A DNA stretch of 64,000 nucleotides from CAG-1782 sp964418255 (lineage in GTDB: Bacteria; Bacillota; Clostridia; Christensenellales; DTU072). The stretch is taken from positions 182,045 to 246,044 of the forward strand of contig CAYQKV010000002.1 in the NCBI GenBank assembly GCA_964418255.1, written 5' to 3'. Under the pieces are notes generated by a model, which was not told where the DNA came from, made no database searches, and worked only from the letters and a program-made list of their open reading frames with translations. Position 1 is the stretch's first letter; each line of letters opens with the position of its first letter. The position numbers and the translations under genes were made by a program. Shown here one piece after another: positions 51,837-61,785 of this stretch.

Positions 51837-52895
51837 TCAATCCTTTTTGTCTTTTTTGATATGCTCTTCGAGTTCGAGCATATATTTGTCGTAGTCCGAT
51901 AGGAACAATCTGTCTTGAATAACACGATATTTTTCAAACTCCGTTTCGGCGTGAAGTTTGGCTATCTCGGCGGAAACTTTGCCGGCGTCGCTCAATAATC
52001 CGTATTCGAACATTTGAATAAATGAATTGAGCCGCGTTTCCCAATCTTGCATGGTGAGGGGGATATGCCGCGCCGCCATACTTTCGGCAAAATCGATATA
52101 TGCCGTTACCATACGATTGAGTTGCCCGAGTTCGTGCGCGGTAAGATAATTTTTAGCAACCGTCACGTCCGATTTTTTAATTTTACCGTCGGGCGCGTCC
52201 GCCCATGTCGTAAGCCCCATATTCTCGCACGAGCTGTCGGCGCGTTCGACGATAAGTTCCGCCGCCGTATGCCCGTGAACGGCATAGTGCATTTTGTTTT
52301 GAACAGTTGCATAAAAGCGTTTGGTCTGCGCTGAAGATACGTCGTAATCGATAGCCGTCGCATAAAGATCTGTAATTTTTTGATAAAACTTACGTTCGCT
52401 CGCACGAATTTCACGAACACGCTCTAGCTGCTCGTCAAAGTATTTATCGGTTAAGTATGTGCCGCGTTTGAGCCGCTCGTCGTCCATAACCCAACCTTTG
52501 ATTGTGTATTCGGATGCGATTTGATTTACCCATTTACGGAACTGAACGGCGCGCTCGGAATTTACCTTGAAACCTACGGCGATTATCATCTGTAAGTTAT
52601 AGTGTGCGACTTCGCGTTCTATCTGTCGTTCGCCTTCATTTTGAACTATTCGAAATTTTCGAATAGTTGAACTTTCATCCAACTCGCTGTCACTGAAAAT
52701 CTTTTTAATGTGATAGTTTATCGTATGTGTTTCAACATTGTACAATAAGCCCATAGCTTTTTGCGTAAGCCATATATTTTCATCCTCATAGCGAACTTCT
52801 ATATCGCGATTGCTTTCGCCGACAGACGCAACATAAGTAAGATATTCCGCCGCCGAGCTACGTATGGATACTTGATTGTTTTTCTTTGTGGTCAT
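51837..52895 (-). CDS. RhuM-family protein
   Basis: A 352-residue protein. ATG 52895 with AGAGGT upstream is preferred over an in-frame start at 52961 that would overlap the helicase gene. The N-terminal half matches RhuM: IWLTQKAMGLLYNVETHTINYHIKKIF is a winged-helix-like segment, followed by VAHYNLQMIIAVGFKVNSERAVQFRKWVNQI. The C-terminal half is mostly helical. RhuM was named from a Salmonella pathogenicity island and is common beside type I restriction genes, but its activity is not known. It is 10 bases downstream of the helicase gene. Base composition is GC-richer than its operon neighbours. Confidence 0.82.
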   Translation of the reverse strand: MTTKKNNQVSIRSSAAEYLTYVASVGESNRDIEVRYEDENIWLTQKAMGLLYNVETHTINYHIKKIFSDSELDESSTIRKFRIVQNEGERQIEREVAHYNLQMIIAVGFKVNSERAVQFRKWVNQIASEYTIKGWVMDDERLKRGTYLTDKYFDEQLERVREIRASERKFYQKITDLYATAIDYDVSSAQTKRFYATVQNKMHYAVHGHTAAELIVERADSSCENMGLTTWADAPDGKIKKSDVTVAKNYLTAHELGQLNRMVTAYIDFAESMAARHIPLTMQDWETRLNSFIQMFEYGLLSDAGKVSAEIAKLHAETEFEKYRVIQDRLFLSDYDKYMLELEEHIKKDKKD

Positions 52896-52905
52896 ATTAT
52901 ACCTC

Positions 52906-55293
52906 TTAGTAACAATATTTCTTGATATAATCGATAAGATAATATTTTTCATATTGATCAAATCGATTTGCTATTTGCATAAAAAGTTTTGCAAATTCTT
53001 TACGTTGCCCATCTAATTCTGTTGTATTAAAGCGCAAGCGATCTATTTTCTTAACAGTAACGATTGGAATTGCTTTTTCAACCATATCTATTCCGAGAGA
53101 AGACGTAGCCCCGATTTCAAAAAATCTTATGATATTACTTAAATCTATATGCTTGGATATCTGAATTTTTTTAATTTCAAAAGCGCGAATTATTAAAGAC
53201 TCAAATAGACTTATAATTCTCGGAAGCTGATATTCGATTGTGTCTTTAACGTTACGAAATACAGTTCGATAGGTTTCATTCGCAAACTTATGTTCATCTA
53301 TTTGCGAATCATATTGACTGAAACCGTACTCCAATACCCCTCGATAACTGTTTTTCGCATAATTTATTGAAAAGCTTTTAATCGCCTTTACTTGCTGAGG
53401 CTTAATCTCGCCAATTTCTGCCCAAATATTTAAGATTGTTTCAAAATAGTCTCTATATATGAAATCTTCTACCGTTGTATTTTCGATACCAATAAAGGAC
53501 TCAACTTTATTAAGAATTTTCGTTAAAATTCTTTCTTGCTTTTTACGCTCAATCAAACGGTTTTGTTCAAAAACGGCATCGGGCAACAGTTGTTTATCGA
53601 AGTTCAGCATTGCCTTGCGCATCTTATTATTTCGCGACAAATCTTCATCAAAAATGTTTTCTAAATCCAAATCGCTTAAACAAACATTCTCATTATAAGG
53701 TCTAAAATCAAGAGATATCCCGTTACTTTGTATAATTTTAAGGCTTTTATCACTTATGTAAACAACATTGCCAATAAAATGATGTAGGTATCTACCGGCT
53801 CGTCCGTTTATATTCAGCAATAAAAATCTTTTACCTTCATCCGTTTTGCCCGAAGGATTATTATAAACGACAACTGTTTTAGCGTTTGTATTTACGCCCT
53901 CGACAATAGTAGAAGTACAGAATAGCGTAATCATCGCGCCCTCGTTAAAAAGGCGCATAATTTCTCGTTGAAAATATTTAGGGAATTTGCCGTTATGTAT
54001 GCCAACTTGATTTTTTAAGGCATACACTAAGTCCCAATTTTCCAATGAGTTTTTTTTGCCGCCAAAAGAAAAATTATAATTATTTTTCAAATGGTCTATG
54101 AACATTTGGAGTCTTTCGTCGATTAGATCCTGTTCAAGGTAACTTTCAGAAAACTCTTTTGCGTTTTTTTCTGTATGTGCAGGAAATAAGCAATAAATTA
54201 TTGCTTGATTCTTTTTAGAAAAATGTAATTTATTTGCCACAAATTTTAATTTTTCAATAGACTTTTTGATAGATGGACTTTCTTTATAGTTTTCAAACGG
54301 AGAGAAATATTTGTATGTGGTAGCGTGAAAATCAATCTCGTTTTTCAATGTGGGTATAAAAGTTACTTCTTTTGTTGCGATGTGATGCTTTTCAAGCATT
54401 TTAATAAAACCGTCTTTCAAACCTTTTAATTCAATGAAAGGACCTGCCAAATAGCAAGAATTACACTTTTTAAGCAAATAATATAACGCCAATCTAAATG
54501 CGACCGCTCTGTGGTCCTGCTCATCGTGCCTTTGTTCGTCGTTTCCAAGTTCTATGTTTCCAAGTTCTATTTTGTCGCTAATATCGTCTTCGCTAGATAT
54601 TGCAACATCTTCGTCGATTTTATATATTTCGTCAAAAAAGAAAAAGTCAATTTCTATCTCGGGCCTAATAGCCAATAATCGCAAAACTCTTTCGGGTGTT
54701 AAAATGAAAATATTTCGTTCCGTTAATTCCAAATCTTTATAAATAGAATTGTATATGCTATAACCCAAATTATGTTTTGTATTAAAGTCATCAATATCTT
54801 CCGTAACTTCAATCAGCAGAGCAACCGTAGGCAAAACAATTATAATATTGTTATACGTTTCGCTATGCTTATAAATTATTTCTTGTAACAAAAAAGTTTT
54901 ACCGAAAGAAGTGGGTGCGCTTAAAAATAATTTCCCGTTCGCATTTTCAAACGTATCGAGCACATCTTTTTGCGCTTTGTCCAGGACAAATCCCGATTCG
55001 GTCTTATAAAATTCGTCAATGACATTTTCTTTTATCTCGGCTAATGCATTATCAGAATTTATGGTTTTATTATTAAAATTATTTAATCGATTGTAACCGA
55101 ATGTTCTTAACTTTCGGCTTGCATTATACAAAACGAAATCCAATTGCGGATATTGTTCAAGTTCGCTCGGATTATTATTTCGCCATTCGGATAAGTAGCA
55201 TAATATATCTTTGAGTCTATTTTTATCGCCATCTGAAAGTTCATATTTATTGATAAGTTGTGTAGCTTCTTTTAACAAGTTTAATATATTCAT
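52906..55293 (-). CDS. Ski2-like helicase, HamB-type (Hachiman-like)
   Basis: A 795-residue superfamily 2 helicase. Motif I is APTSFGKT (126-133), motif Ia IVLPTVALL, motif II DEIY (221-224) within a phenylalanine-rich strand, and motif VI NINGRAGRYLHH, the GRAGR of Ski2-like enzymes. The C-terminal 300 residues have no domain I recognise. Its four-base overlap with a DUF1837/HamA-like gene makes a Hachiman-like HamAB pair, in which HamB is an ATP-driven sensor of damaged DNA and HamA the nuclease. The gene is strikingly AT-rich. Assignment to Hachiman is inference from the pair. Confidence 0.75.
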   Translation of the reverse strand: MNILNLLKEATQLINKYELSDGDKNRLKDILCYLSEWRNNNPSELEQYPQLDFVLYNASRKLRTFGYNRLNNFNNKTINSDNALAEIKENVIDEFYKTESGFVLDKAQKDVLDTFENANGKLFLSAPTSFGKTFLLQEIIYKHSETYNNIIIVLPTVALLIEVTEDIDDFNTKHNLGYSIYNSIYKDLELTERNIFILTPERVLRLLAIRPEIEIDFFFFDEIYKIDEDVAISSEDDISDKIELGNIELGNDEQRHDEQDHRAVAFRLALYYLLKKCNSCYLAGPFIELKGLKDGFIKMLEKHHIATKEVTFIPTLKNEIDFHATTYKYFSPFENYKESPSIKKSIEKLKFVANKLHFSKKNQAIIYCLFPAHTEKNAKEFSESYLEQDLIDERLQMFIDHLKNNYNFSFGGKKNSLENWDLVYALKNQVGIHNGKFPKYFQREIMRLFNEGAMITLFCTSTIVEGVNTNAKTVVVYNNPSGKTDEGKRFLLLNINGRAGRYLHHFIGNVVYISDKSLKIIQSNGISLDFRPYNENVCLSDLDLENIFDEDLSRNNKMRKAMLNFDKQLLPDAVFEQNRLIERKKQERILTKILNKVESFIGIENTTVEDFIYRDYFETILNIWAEIGEIKPQQVKAIKSFSINYAKNSYRGVLEYGFSQYDSQIDEHKFANETYRTVFRNVKDTIEYQLPRIISLFESLIIRAFEIKKIQISKHIDLSNIIRFFEIGATSSLGIDMVEKAIPIVTVKKIDRLRFNTTELDGQRKEFAKLFMQIANRFDQYEKYYLIDYIKKYCY

Positions 55294-56237
55294 ACTTTGC
55301 GCACCTCCAAAAAGAGTTCGCGCACTTTATCTAAATTGCGTAAAGGGAAAACAAGCAATAACACTTCTATATCAAGATTATCATTATTAACTAACACAAA
55401 GTCTTTAAAAGCACTTTTTATTTTCGCTTTTATATTATCAATTAGCCTGCTACTGTCATCATAATCCGATTCGCTTGGCATAAGCAAGCACGGAATTCGT
55501 ATTTTAATATTTTCTTGCTCAAAATATCTCAAAATCATTGTTGTTTTTTGAGCGCGATTGCTATTACAATCATAAATAATATCGTTAATATCATCTATTA
55601 TCTTGCTTAACTCGGAAGAAGAGCTATTAACAGCTCGCATAATGTCGCATAGTATTGCAACAGCATCAGCAAAGTAATATTTAATGATACTTTTGTTTAT
55701 ATCGTCTTTGATAGCAGTTAAACAGTAATCCCAGCTTCCTGTTTTAACTTGTCCGACCCAAAAATATTTTTGTCCGTTTTCGACAGAAAAGACCATTCCG
55801 TCATATCCCTTAATTTCGTGCCCTTTCCGTTCAATGGTTTCTTCTTTATGCGGTCTTCTTTCCATATATTTTGCACGGGAATATAGCACTTCGATATCGG
55901 GAAAGAATAGTTTTAAGAAGCTGTCTAATGTTAATTCGCCCAATAAGCCATCCGTTTCTTTTTCGGTTTTTGGAACACGGTTTTCGTATGCCACGCGAGA
56001 AGCTCTGCGTAAATCGTCTAAATGTCCTTTTTGATATTCCTTTTCAATTTCATCTTTCTCATAAGCATAAAATATGATGCTATCGAATATCACATCTGAA
56101 AATCGCTTTTCGAAATCCGAATCCAAAATATGACTATAAGGATATGTTGCAAACACATCTTTATAAGGATCGTATTTTATAATCATCGGTTCAATTTTAT
56201 CGCCGATTAATTGTTTGAAAATTTCGACAGCATCCAT
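55290..56237 (-). CDS. DUF1837/HamA-like nuclease
   Basis: A 315-residue protein. The core runs from GLLGELTLDSFLKLFF (Gly100-Glu101) through the basic RAKYMERRPHKEETIERKGHEIKGYDGMVFS, with Asp146, to WVGQVKTGSW with Gln163-x-Lys165. That is the PD-(D/E)xK layout of DUF1837/HamA, but with Gln in place of the usual Glu of ExK. HamA is the effector nuclease of Hachiman, held inactive by HamB. It overlaps the helicase gene by four bases and follows hsdR by 4 bases. The Gln may be tolerated, as in other QxK nucleases, or may weaken catalysis. Confidence 0.72.
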   Translation of the reverse strand: MDAVEIFKQLIGDKIEPMIIKYDPYKDVFATYPYSHILDSDFEKRFSDVIFDSIIFYAYEKDEIEKEYQKGHLDDLRRASRVAYENRVPKTEKETDGLLGELTLDSFLKLFFPDIEVLYSRAKYMERRPHKEETIERKGHEIKGYDGMVFSVENGQKYFWVGQVKTGSWDYCLTAIKDDINKSIIKYYFADAVAILCDIMRAVNSSSSELSKIIDDINDIIYDCNSNRAQKTTMILRYFEQENIKIRIPCLLMPSESDYDDSSRLIDNIKAKIKSAFKDFVLVNNDNLDIEVLLLVFPLRNLDKVRELFLEVRKV

Positions 56238-56241
56238 GGTT

Positions 56242-59200
56242 TTAATTATATCTCTTAAAGTTTTCGGCTTGGGCTATGACTTTTTCTATTGCTTCGGGTT
56301 GACCGTCGGGCGGGTATCCGTTGTTTACCATTAAGACAATTAAATCACGAGCAAATGCACTGCGAATACGCCCGTGCGTAGACCAATTCGCATATTGAAT
56401 TTTGTCATCTACTATCGGCTTCATTTTCCGCGCAAGATCCAAACACTTCTCGTCGGCGTACTCGAAGCCGTGCGTATCGCGGACGCGCACCAAAATGTCG
56501 TAAAAAACCTTTTCTTCAAACGATATTCCCATTTTCTCGAAAGACGTTTTATCCTCTTTCAAATCTTTGAAAATATCCATGATTTTATCGCACAAGTCGT
56601 CCATAAAATCGGCAACGACTTCGCTTGTGTAAACGATCACATCGCGATTGTTGTACGCCTCGACAACGCGTTTTAACCGCTCGTCGAATTCCAGCGCTTT
56701 GACTTTATTCGTTTTGCCGTAAGCAACAATCGCTTTCCGCAATAATTTTATCAAAGCATTGAATTTCGTAATGGGCATTTTGACCTTGTCAAGCTCTTTC
56801 AAAAACTCGTCGCTGAATAAATCGATAGAATTATTCTCCTCGAAAATATTTTCAACACCGGTACAAGTTATGGCTTTACGTACCATTTCTTCGACAACGG
56901 CATTCATGATTTCCGCGTCGGGCGCGTCCCCGATAGTCTGTTTGTAAATTATCGAGCGGATCGCCATATAGAATTGAGCCTTTGCTATTTCTTCGTCAGT
57001 CAACTCGCCCGTAGGAAATACGATTTGATACGCGCTTTTCAAAACTTTGCTAAGTCTCATAAAACGCGTTTGCATTTCCTTGTCACGCTGTACATATTCT
57101 GCGGCATCGTTAAGACAATATAGACGTTCGAGCGGCGCACCCGTATAATAACGTGTCGCGTTAAACCCGATCATCAAATCATCCAACAATGACAAATGAT
57201 TGCGGAAAATACCCAAAGTTATATTGATTTCGTCAATAGGACTCTCTTGCGGACTGCCGTACTTTTTGACCGCTTCCATCATATCGTTTTTAATGCCGAT
57301 ATAGTCGACGACCAAACCGCGGTCTTTGCCGTCGAAAACTCTGTTTACGCGCGAAATCGTCTGAATAAGCGTGTGTTTTTGCAAAGGCTTGTTTATGTAC
57401 ATAACGGCAAGCGAGGGGACGTCGAAACCCGTAATCCACATATCTACGACAATCGCTATTTTGAAATTGGAATTAGCGTCCTTGAATTGCTCGTCAAGCA
57501 TTTTGCGATACGCGCTCGTTCCGCAAAGCTCGAATAACTCGCGGTTTTCTTTCTTATCCTTTACTCCCTGCGTCGCCACGAGATTGATTTTCGGCAACGC
57601 TTTTAGTTTGTCAAGATCTTCTTTGTCGAGCGCGCTTTCGTTTTCGGCTTTCCTTTTCTCGCCCCAATCTTGCCGAATCGATAAAATTTCTTGCAACAGC
57701 TTAAACGCAAGTAGCCTGTCCGCGCAAACGATCATCGCTTTTTGCACAATATTCGGCTTTTCGGCGCATAACTTTTCGTAGTGCTCTACAATGTCTTTCG
57801 CAAGTCGATTAAGGACGTCGGGATGCCGCAGAATAACGGAAACTTGCGACATCGCTTTTTCGCTTTCTTCGATTTGCTCGGGCGTAGATCCCTCCTCGGC
57901 GCATTTATCATAATACTTTTGAATTGCTTTTGCGTCGTCTTCGGACAGAATAACGCGCGCAAGCCGCGGTTCGTAAGCGATACGCACGGTAATCCCGTCG
58001 TCGCTCGCTTCTTTCATAGTATAGCTGTCCACGATATCGCCGAACACCGCCACGGCTTCGTCGATTGGCGTACCCGTGAATCCGCAATAAGTAGCGTTCG
58101 GAAAACTCCAACGCAAATATTGCGCAAACCCGTATGTATTTACAACGCCTTTATCCGTCTTTTTCAGCTTACTGCCTATGCTCAATTGCGTACGGTGCGC
58201 CTCGTCCGAAATACAAAAGATATTAGCGCGTTCGGATAATAAACCCGTACCCTCGCAAAACTTTTGAATGGTAGTGATATAAACGCCGCCGCTTTCGTTT
58301 GCAAGCAATGTATCGTGCAAATCTTTGCGGCTTTCTATACTCCTCACTTTTTCATCGCCCAAATATCGTTTTGCATTCTCGAATTTTTTAGACGCCTGAT
58401 TATCCAAATCCTCGCGGTCGACCAAAATAAGCATAGTGGGATTGTGAAAAACGTCGCTATAGTGTTTGGCAAGTAGCCTACACAAAAAGAGCATGGTGTA
58501 CGTTTTGCCGCAACCCGTCGCGCCGAAATAAATACCGCCTTTGCCGTCACCCTCGGGCTTTTTATGAGCCTTCAAACTTTCGAGCATCTTGTTTGCCGCA
58601 AAGTATTGCGGATACCGACAAATAATCGCTTCTTGCTTGTCACTATTGTCGGGGTAGAGTACAAAGTCGCGTAGAATGGATATAATGCGATCTTTTGCGA
58701 AAACGCCCTCTATCATGGTAAAAAGCGAGCTTATCCCGTTGCTTACTTTGTCTTGCTCGTTTGCTTTGTTCCACGCATAATAAAACTCGTACGGCGTAAA
58801 AATGCTACCAAGCCGAGTGTTTGCCCCGTCCGATATTACCGACAGAAAACAATATTTTAACACATTGGGAATATCCAGCGTATAATACTGCGTAATCTGC
58901 GCCCATGCGTCATGAATGGTCGTGTCTTCCTTGATCGCAGACTTAAATTCCCAAATTGCCATAGGAATGCCGTTGATAAACACAAGCATGTCGGGACAGC
59001 GCATATACCGTCCCTTAACGTAATACTGATTGGCTATTTTGAATTTGTTTTTGGAATAGTCCTCGAAATTGATAAAATCGATATGTACAGAAAGCTCGTT
59101 CGGGTCGTCGCGCACAAGGTCAAACCCCTCGTTTATCTGCCAAAAGGTTTCTTTGTTTCCGGCATAAAGCGGCGTAGACGAAATAAGCAAGATACGGTTG

Positions 59201-59412
59201 ATTATCTTTTGTATTTCGCTTTCCGTCAAATGCTTGTCCGCATATCGTTCGGATAAATATGCACGTAAATCATCTAAAAGCAAAACATCTTCGTACTTGC
59301 GTTCTATTTCGTCGCCGTGAATATATTCATAGCCTTGCGCTTTGAAAAGTTCGATAATCGCGCTTTCAAGCTCGGCTTCCGTAAATTGTCCTTTTGTAAA
59401 ATGGTAGTCCAT
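56242..59412 (-). CDS. hsdR: type I restriction enzyme, R subunit
   Basis: A 1056-residue motor-nuclease subunit. The N-terminal nuclease shows PDMLVFINGIPMAIWEFKS (Asp and ExK of PD-(D/E)xK, about residues 140-158). The translocase has Walker A GATGCGKT (about 295), the DEAH box ISDEAHRTQ and motif VI QTISRVNRVFDGKDRG. A helical C-terminal domain for binding the methylase is present. The protein seems intact. It lies between the kinase gene (8 bases upstream) and the HamA-like gene, so hsdM/hsdS and hsdR are separated by the kinase. It cleaves unmethylated DNA at a distance after translocation. Confidence 0.95.
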   Translation of the reverse strand: MDYHFTKGQFTEAELESAIIELFKAQGYEYIHGDEIERKYEDVLLLDDLRAYLSERYADKHLTESEIQKIINRILLISSTPLYAGNKETFWQINEGFDLVRDDPNELSVHIDFINFEDYSKNKFKIANQYYVKGRYMRCPDMLVFINGIPMAIWEFKSAIKEDTTIHDAWAQITQYYTLDIPNVLKYCFLSVISDGANTRLGSIFTPYEFYYAWNKANEQDKVSNGISSLFTMIEGVFAKDRIISILRDFVLYPDNSDKQEAIICRYPQYFAANKMLESLKAHKKPEGDGKGGIYFGATGCGKTYTMLFLCRLLAKHYSDVFHNPTMLILVDREDLDNQASKKFENAKRYLGDEKVRSIESRKDLHDTLLANESGGVYITTIQKFCEGTGLLSERANIFCISDEAHRTQLSIGSKLKKTDKGVVNTYGFAQYLRWSFPNATYCGFTGTPIDEAVAVFGDIVDSYTMKEASDDGITVRIAYEPRLARVILSEDDAKAIQKYYDKCAEEGSTPEQIEESEKAMSQVSVILRHPDVLNRLAKDIVEHYEKLCAEKPNIVQKAMIVCADRLLAFKLLQEILSIRQDWGEKRKAENESALDKEDLDKLKALPKINLVATQGVKDKKENRELFELCGTSAYRKMLDEQFKDANSNFKIAIVVDMWITGFDVPSLAVMYINKPLQKHTLIQTISRVNRVFDGKDRGLVVDYIGIKNDMMEAVKKYGSPQESPIDEINITLGIFRNHLSLLDDLMIGFNATRYYTGAPLERLYCLNDAAEYVQRDKEMQTRFMRLSKVLKSAYQIVFPTGELTDEEIAKAQFYMAIRSIIYKQTIGDAPDAEIMNAVVEEMVRKAITCTGVENIFEENNSIDLFSDEFLKELDKVKMPITKFNALIKLLRKAIVAYGKTNKVKALEFDERLKRVVEAYNNRDVIVYTSEVVADFMDDLCDKIMDIFKDLKEDKTSFEKMGISFEEKVFYDILVRVRDTHGFEYADEKCLDLARKMKPIVDDKIQYANWSTHGRIRSAFARDLIVLMVNNGYPPDGQPEAIEKVIAQAENFKRYN

Positions 59413-59420
59413 CTCTTCTC

Positions 59421-60659
59421 CTACATTGACAAAAACACTTGTCTCATTTCATCCAATGATTGAAATCTTTTTGTTTTATCCGGATTAGTTCCTTTCAACA
59501 AAAATGCTTTTAGTTTTTCATCTTTTAATTTATCAAATTTGCTTTTACCTGTCATAACAAATACGATTACTTGCGTTAATGCGTATATTTCATGCAGAAT
59601 ATCATAATTCTTAAATCCCTCTATCTTTAAGGTAGGATCATTATAATAACCTTTAACATCTGTACTATCGCTTGTAAGTTCACTCGCCATTTCTTTTACA
59701 AGTCCAAAATCAGATATTTTTATTATTACAGAATCATCATATTGTTTAACAAGTATATTTTTGGGGCAAATGTCCCTATGTAACAAACCTTGCGAATGGA
59801 TATATTCATAAGCATTAAATAGTTGCAATGCTATTTTTCGACGCTGTTTTTCTTCAATGGAGCTATTGTTCTTGTTAATATATTGTTCAAGAGTACATTC
59901 CATTAGCTCCATCGTATATTGATTTTTTATGACATCATAATTATAAACATCCAAAACATATAATGAATTTAACTTTTTCATGTCGTCAAATTCACGCTTA
60001 AAACGAATTAACTCTTTCTCGTCTAAATCTTTTTTTGCACGTTTTAAGGCAAACCACTTATCGTATCTCGTGTCATAATACTTAAATACTTGTGCATACG
60101 CACCTCCGCCAATCAGTCTTAATTCCGCATTAATAGGTTCAATAGTGGGATCTGTTTCAATATGGTCAATTCTTCTGTAACTATAAACAGCGCGCCCGGA
60201 AATATGCTCTTTTTCAAACAACTCATATCCATCTGGGCTTAACAATTCGTTAAACTTCTTTAAATACTCATTCCAAGGCTGTTTATTGTCTCTTACCGCG
60301 GGATGTAGCATTTCGCAAAGAAATTTTAATAATGGTTCATCATCATTTCCATTAGATAAATTAAAACGCGAGTCTGAGAATACCCAACAATATTCCCAAT
60401 CATCATTATTCAATGTATGTTGAACAATATCTCCATAAGCGTCTGAAAAACGGCGGTCATTAGATGGCATACTGGCTAATGGATACAATCTATCCAAAAA
60501 GTCTAATTCCGTCAATCTTCCCCAATAATACATTTTTGCTTTCTCTCTATAAATCGCCCAATAGTTCTTGAGTCCAGTCTGACGACGTTCTTCATATTCA
60601 AAACCGTCACGTATAATGTCAATTATATCGCGGCGCGTGATTTCGCTAATTTTTTTCAT
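59421..60659 (-). CDS. AbiJ-NTD3-like domain fused to a Ser/Thr protein kinase
   Basis: A 412-residue protein. Residues about 1-165 (RDGFEYEERR, WGRLTELDFLDRLYPLASMPSNDRR, NNDDWEYCWVFSDSRF, EPLLKFLCEMLHPAVR, ISGRAVYSYRR) resemble the AbiJ N-terminal domain 3 of abortive-infection proteins. Residues 180-412 are a protein kinase with Gly-rich loop GGGAYA (184-189), Lys206, Glu223, HRD (294-296), Asn301 and DFG (317-319), so catalytically complete. The APE motif is replaced by NDPT. The gene lies between hsdS (14-base overlap) and hsdR. GTG 60671 is an alternative start. It is AT-rich. Probably a defence effector or modulator of the restriction complex; the target is unknown. Confidence 0.82.
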   Translation of the reverse strand: MKKISEITRRDIIDIIRDGFEYEERRQTGLKNYWAIYREKAKMYYWGRLTELDFLDRLYPLASMPSNDRRFSDAYGDIVQHTLNNDDWEYCWVFSDSRFNLSNGNDDEPLLKFLCEMLHPAVRDNKQPWNEYLKKFNELLSPDGYELFEKEHISGRAVYSYRRIDHIETDPTIEPINAELRLIGGGAYAQVFKYYDTRYDKWFALKRAKKDLDEKELIRFKREFDDMKKLNSLYVLDVYNYDVIKNQYTMELMECTLEQYINKNNSSIEEKQRRKIALQLFNAYEYIHSQGLLHRDICPKNILVKQYDDSVIIKISDFGLVKEMASELTSDSTDVKGYYNDPTLKIEGFKNYDILHEIYALTQVIVFVMTGKSKFDKLKDEKLKAFLLKGTNPDKTKRFQSLDEMRQVFLSM

Positions 60660-61785
60660 ATTTGTGCACACCGTGGTCTTGTAGAGAGCCTTTAATAAGA
60701 ATAGGGCAGAGGTCTTTGATTTGTGCTTTCAGTTTTTCGTTGAGTTCTTTTCGGGCTATGTATTGATTGTAAATATCTACTATGGATTGCTGAATTTTTA
60801 TATCGGGAACGGGAATGGCAACTTCTAATAAATCGTTCCAAGTAAAAGTCTCTCGCGCAGAACCCCAAGAATGATACCGAGCATAACGGTCAAATTCTTT
60901 TCTGTTAAAAAACATACATAAATATTCGGGCAACAATTTTTCTGTTTTTGTTGAAAACACTTCGTTTACCGAAGATACTACTACGTCTTCGCCCGTATTA
61001 TTAAGTGCATAAGCAAACACTTTTTCGTTGTGCGTAGTTTGCACAAAAGTAATCCACGTTGGCTTTACAATTTTGTAACCACGCAATTCTTCTCTATTTA
61101 CTTTTGACGTAGGCTCTCTGAAATTCTTATATACCGTTACGCCTTTTACATTAATGCACTTATTTTCAGAATTTCTAATGTCGTGATATTCTAAATACTG
61201 TCCTATCTTTTCGCAAGGCATATTACGACGCATATCTTCTATATATCCGTCGCAAACGAGTTTCAAATCGTCAAGACCCTTTTCATAAGCCTTTTGATTT
61301 GCAACCATTGCATTGTACAAATCTACGTATTTTTGTTGTACTTCGATAGCGGGTAATTCTATCTCCATATCGCACATAGCGTCCCACGAAAAAACTTCTG
61401 TCGAACTACCCCAAGAAGAAAAGCACGCCCATCTATCCCACTCACTACGATTAAGATGCAAATACAAATATTCGGGCAAAAGTATTTTAATTGCCAAATC
61501 TTTGACTTTAAACGCTACATTATTCCAACTTATAATGATATTTTTATTTGTGTCGTTATAGCCCAATCCAATCTTTTGCCCGTGTGTACGGGGATTATAT
61601 ATAAATTCAGACGGATACACAACTAAATATTTTGACAAATCGCTTTCGCTTACATCTGCTTTTGTGGGAATAATTTGTTTTGTGATTGTCATACCGCAAA
61701 CGCTTTCTTTTCCATACAAATTATCAAGATTTTGTCGAAAGGTTTGCTCAATCAATTCGCCGAGCTTGTATTTAGTCAATGCCAT
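60646..61785 (-). CDS. hsdS: type I restriction enzyme, specificity subunit
   Basis: A 379-residue subunit with two target-recognition domains (about 1-150 and 195-350), each ending in a conserved helix: PAIEVQQKYVDLYNAMVANQKAYEKGL and PDIKIQQSIVDIYNQYIARKELNEKLK. The repeated phrases LPEYLYLHLNRSEWDRWACFSSWGS and LPEYLCMFFNRKEFDRYARYHSWGS show the internal duplication. The DNA target cannot be predicted from sequence by eye. It overlaps hsdM by 14 bases and the kinase gene at its 3' end. Only one hsdS is present and no inverted silent copies were seen. Confidence 0.95.
   Translation of the reverse strand: MALTKYKLGELIEQTFRQNLDNLYGKESVCGMTITKQIIPTKADVSESDLSKYLVVYPSEFIYNPRTHGQKIGLGYNDTNKNIIISWNNVAFKVKDLAIKILLPEYLYLHLNRSEWDRWACFSSWGSSTEVFSWDAMCDMEIELPAIEVQQKYVDLYNAMVANQKAYEKGLDDLKLVCDGYIEDMRRNMPCEKIGQYLEYHDIRNSENKCINVKGVTVYKNFREPTSKVNREELRGYKIVKPTWITFVQTTHNEKVFAYALNNTGEDVVVSSVNEVFSTKTEKLLPEYLCMFFNRKEFDRYARYHSWGSARETFTWNDLLEVAIPVPDIKIQQSIVDIYNQYIARKELNEKLKAQIKDLCPILIKGSLQDHGVHKYEKN

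Noticed and set aside
60646..61785. Phase-variable hsdS
   Set aside because: Only one intact hsdS exists, with no recombinase gene and no inverted partial hsdS copies in the window.
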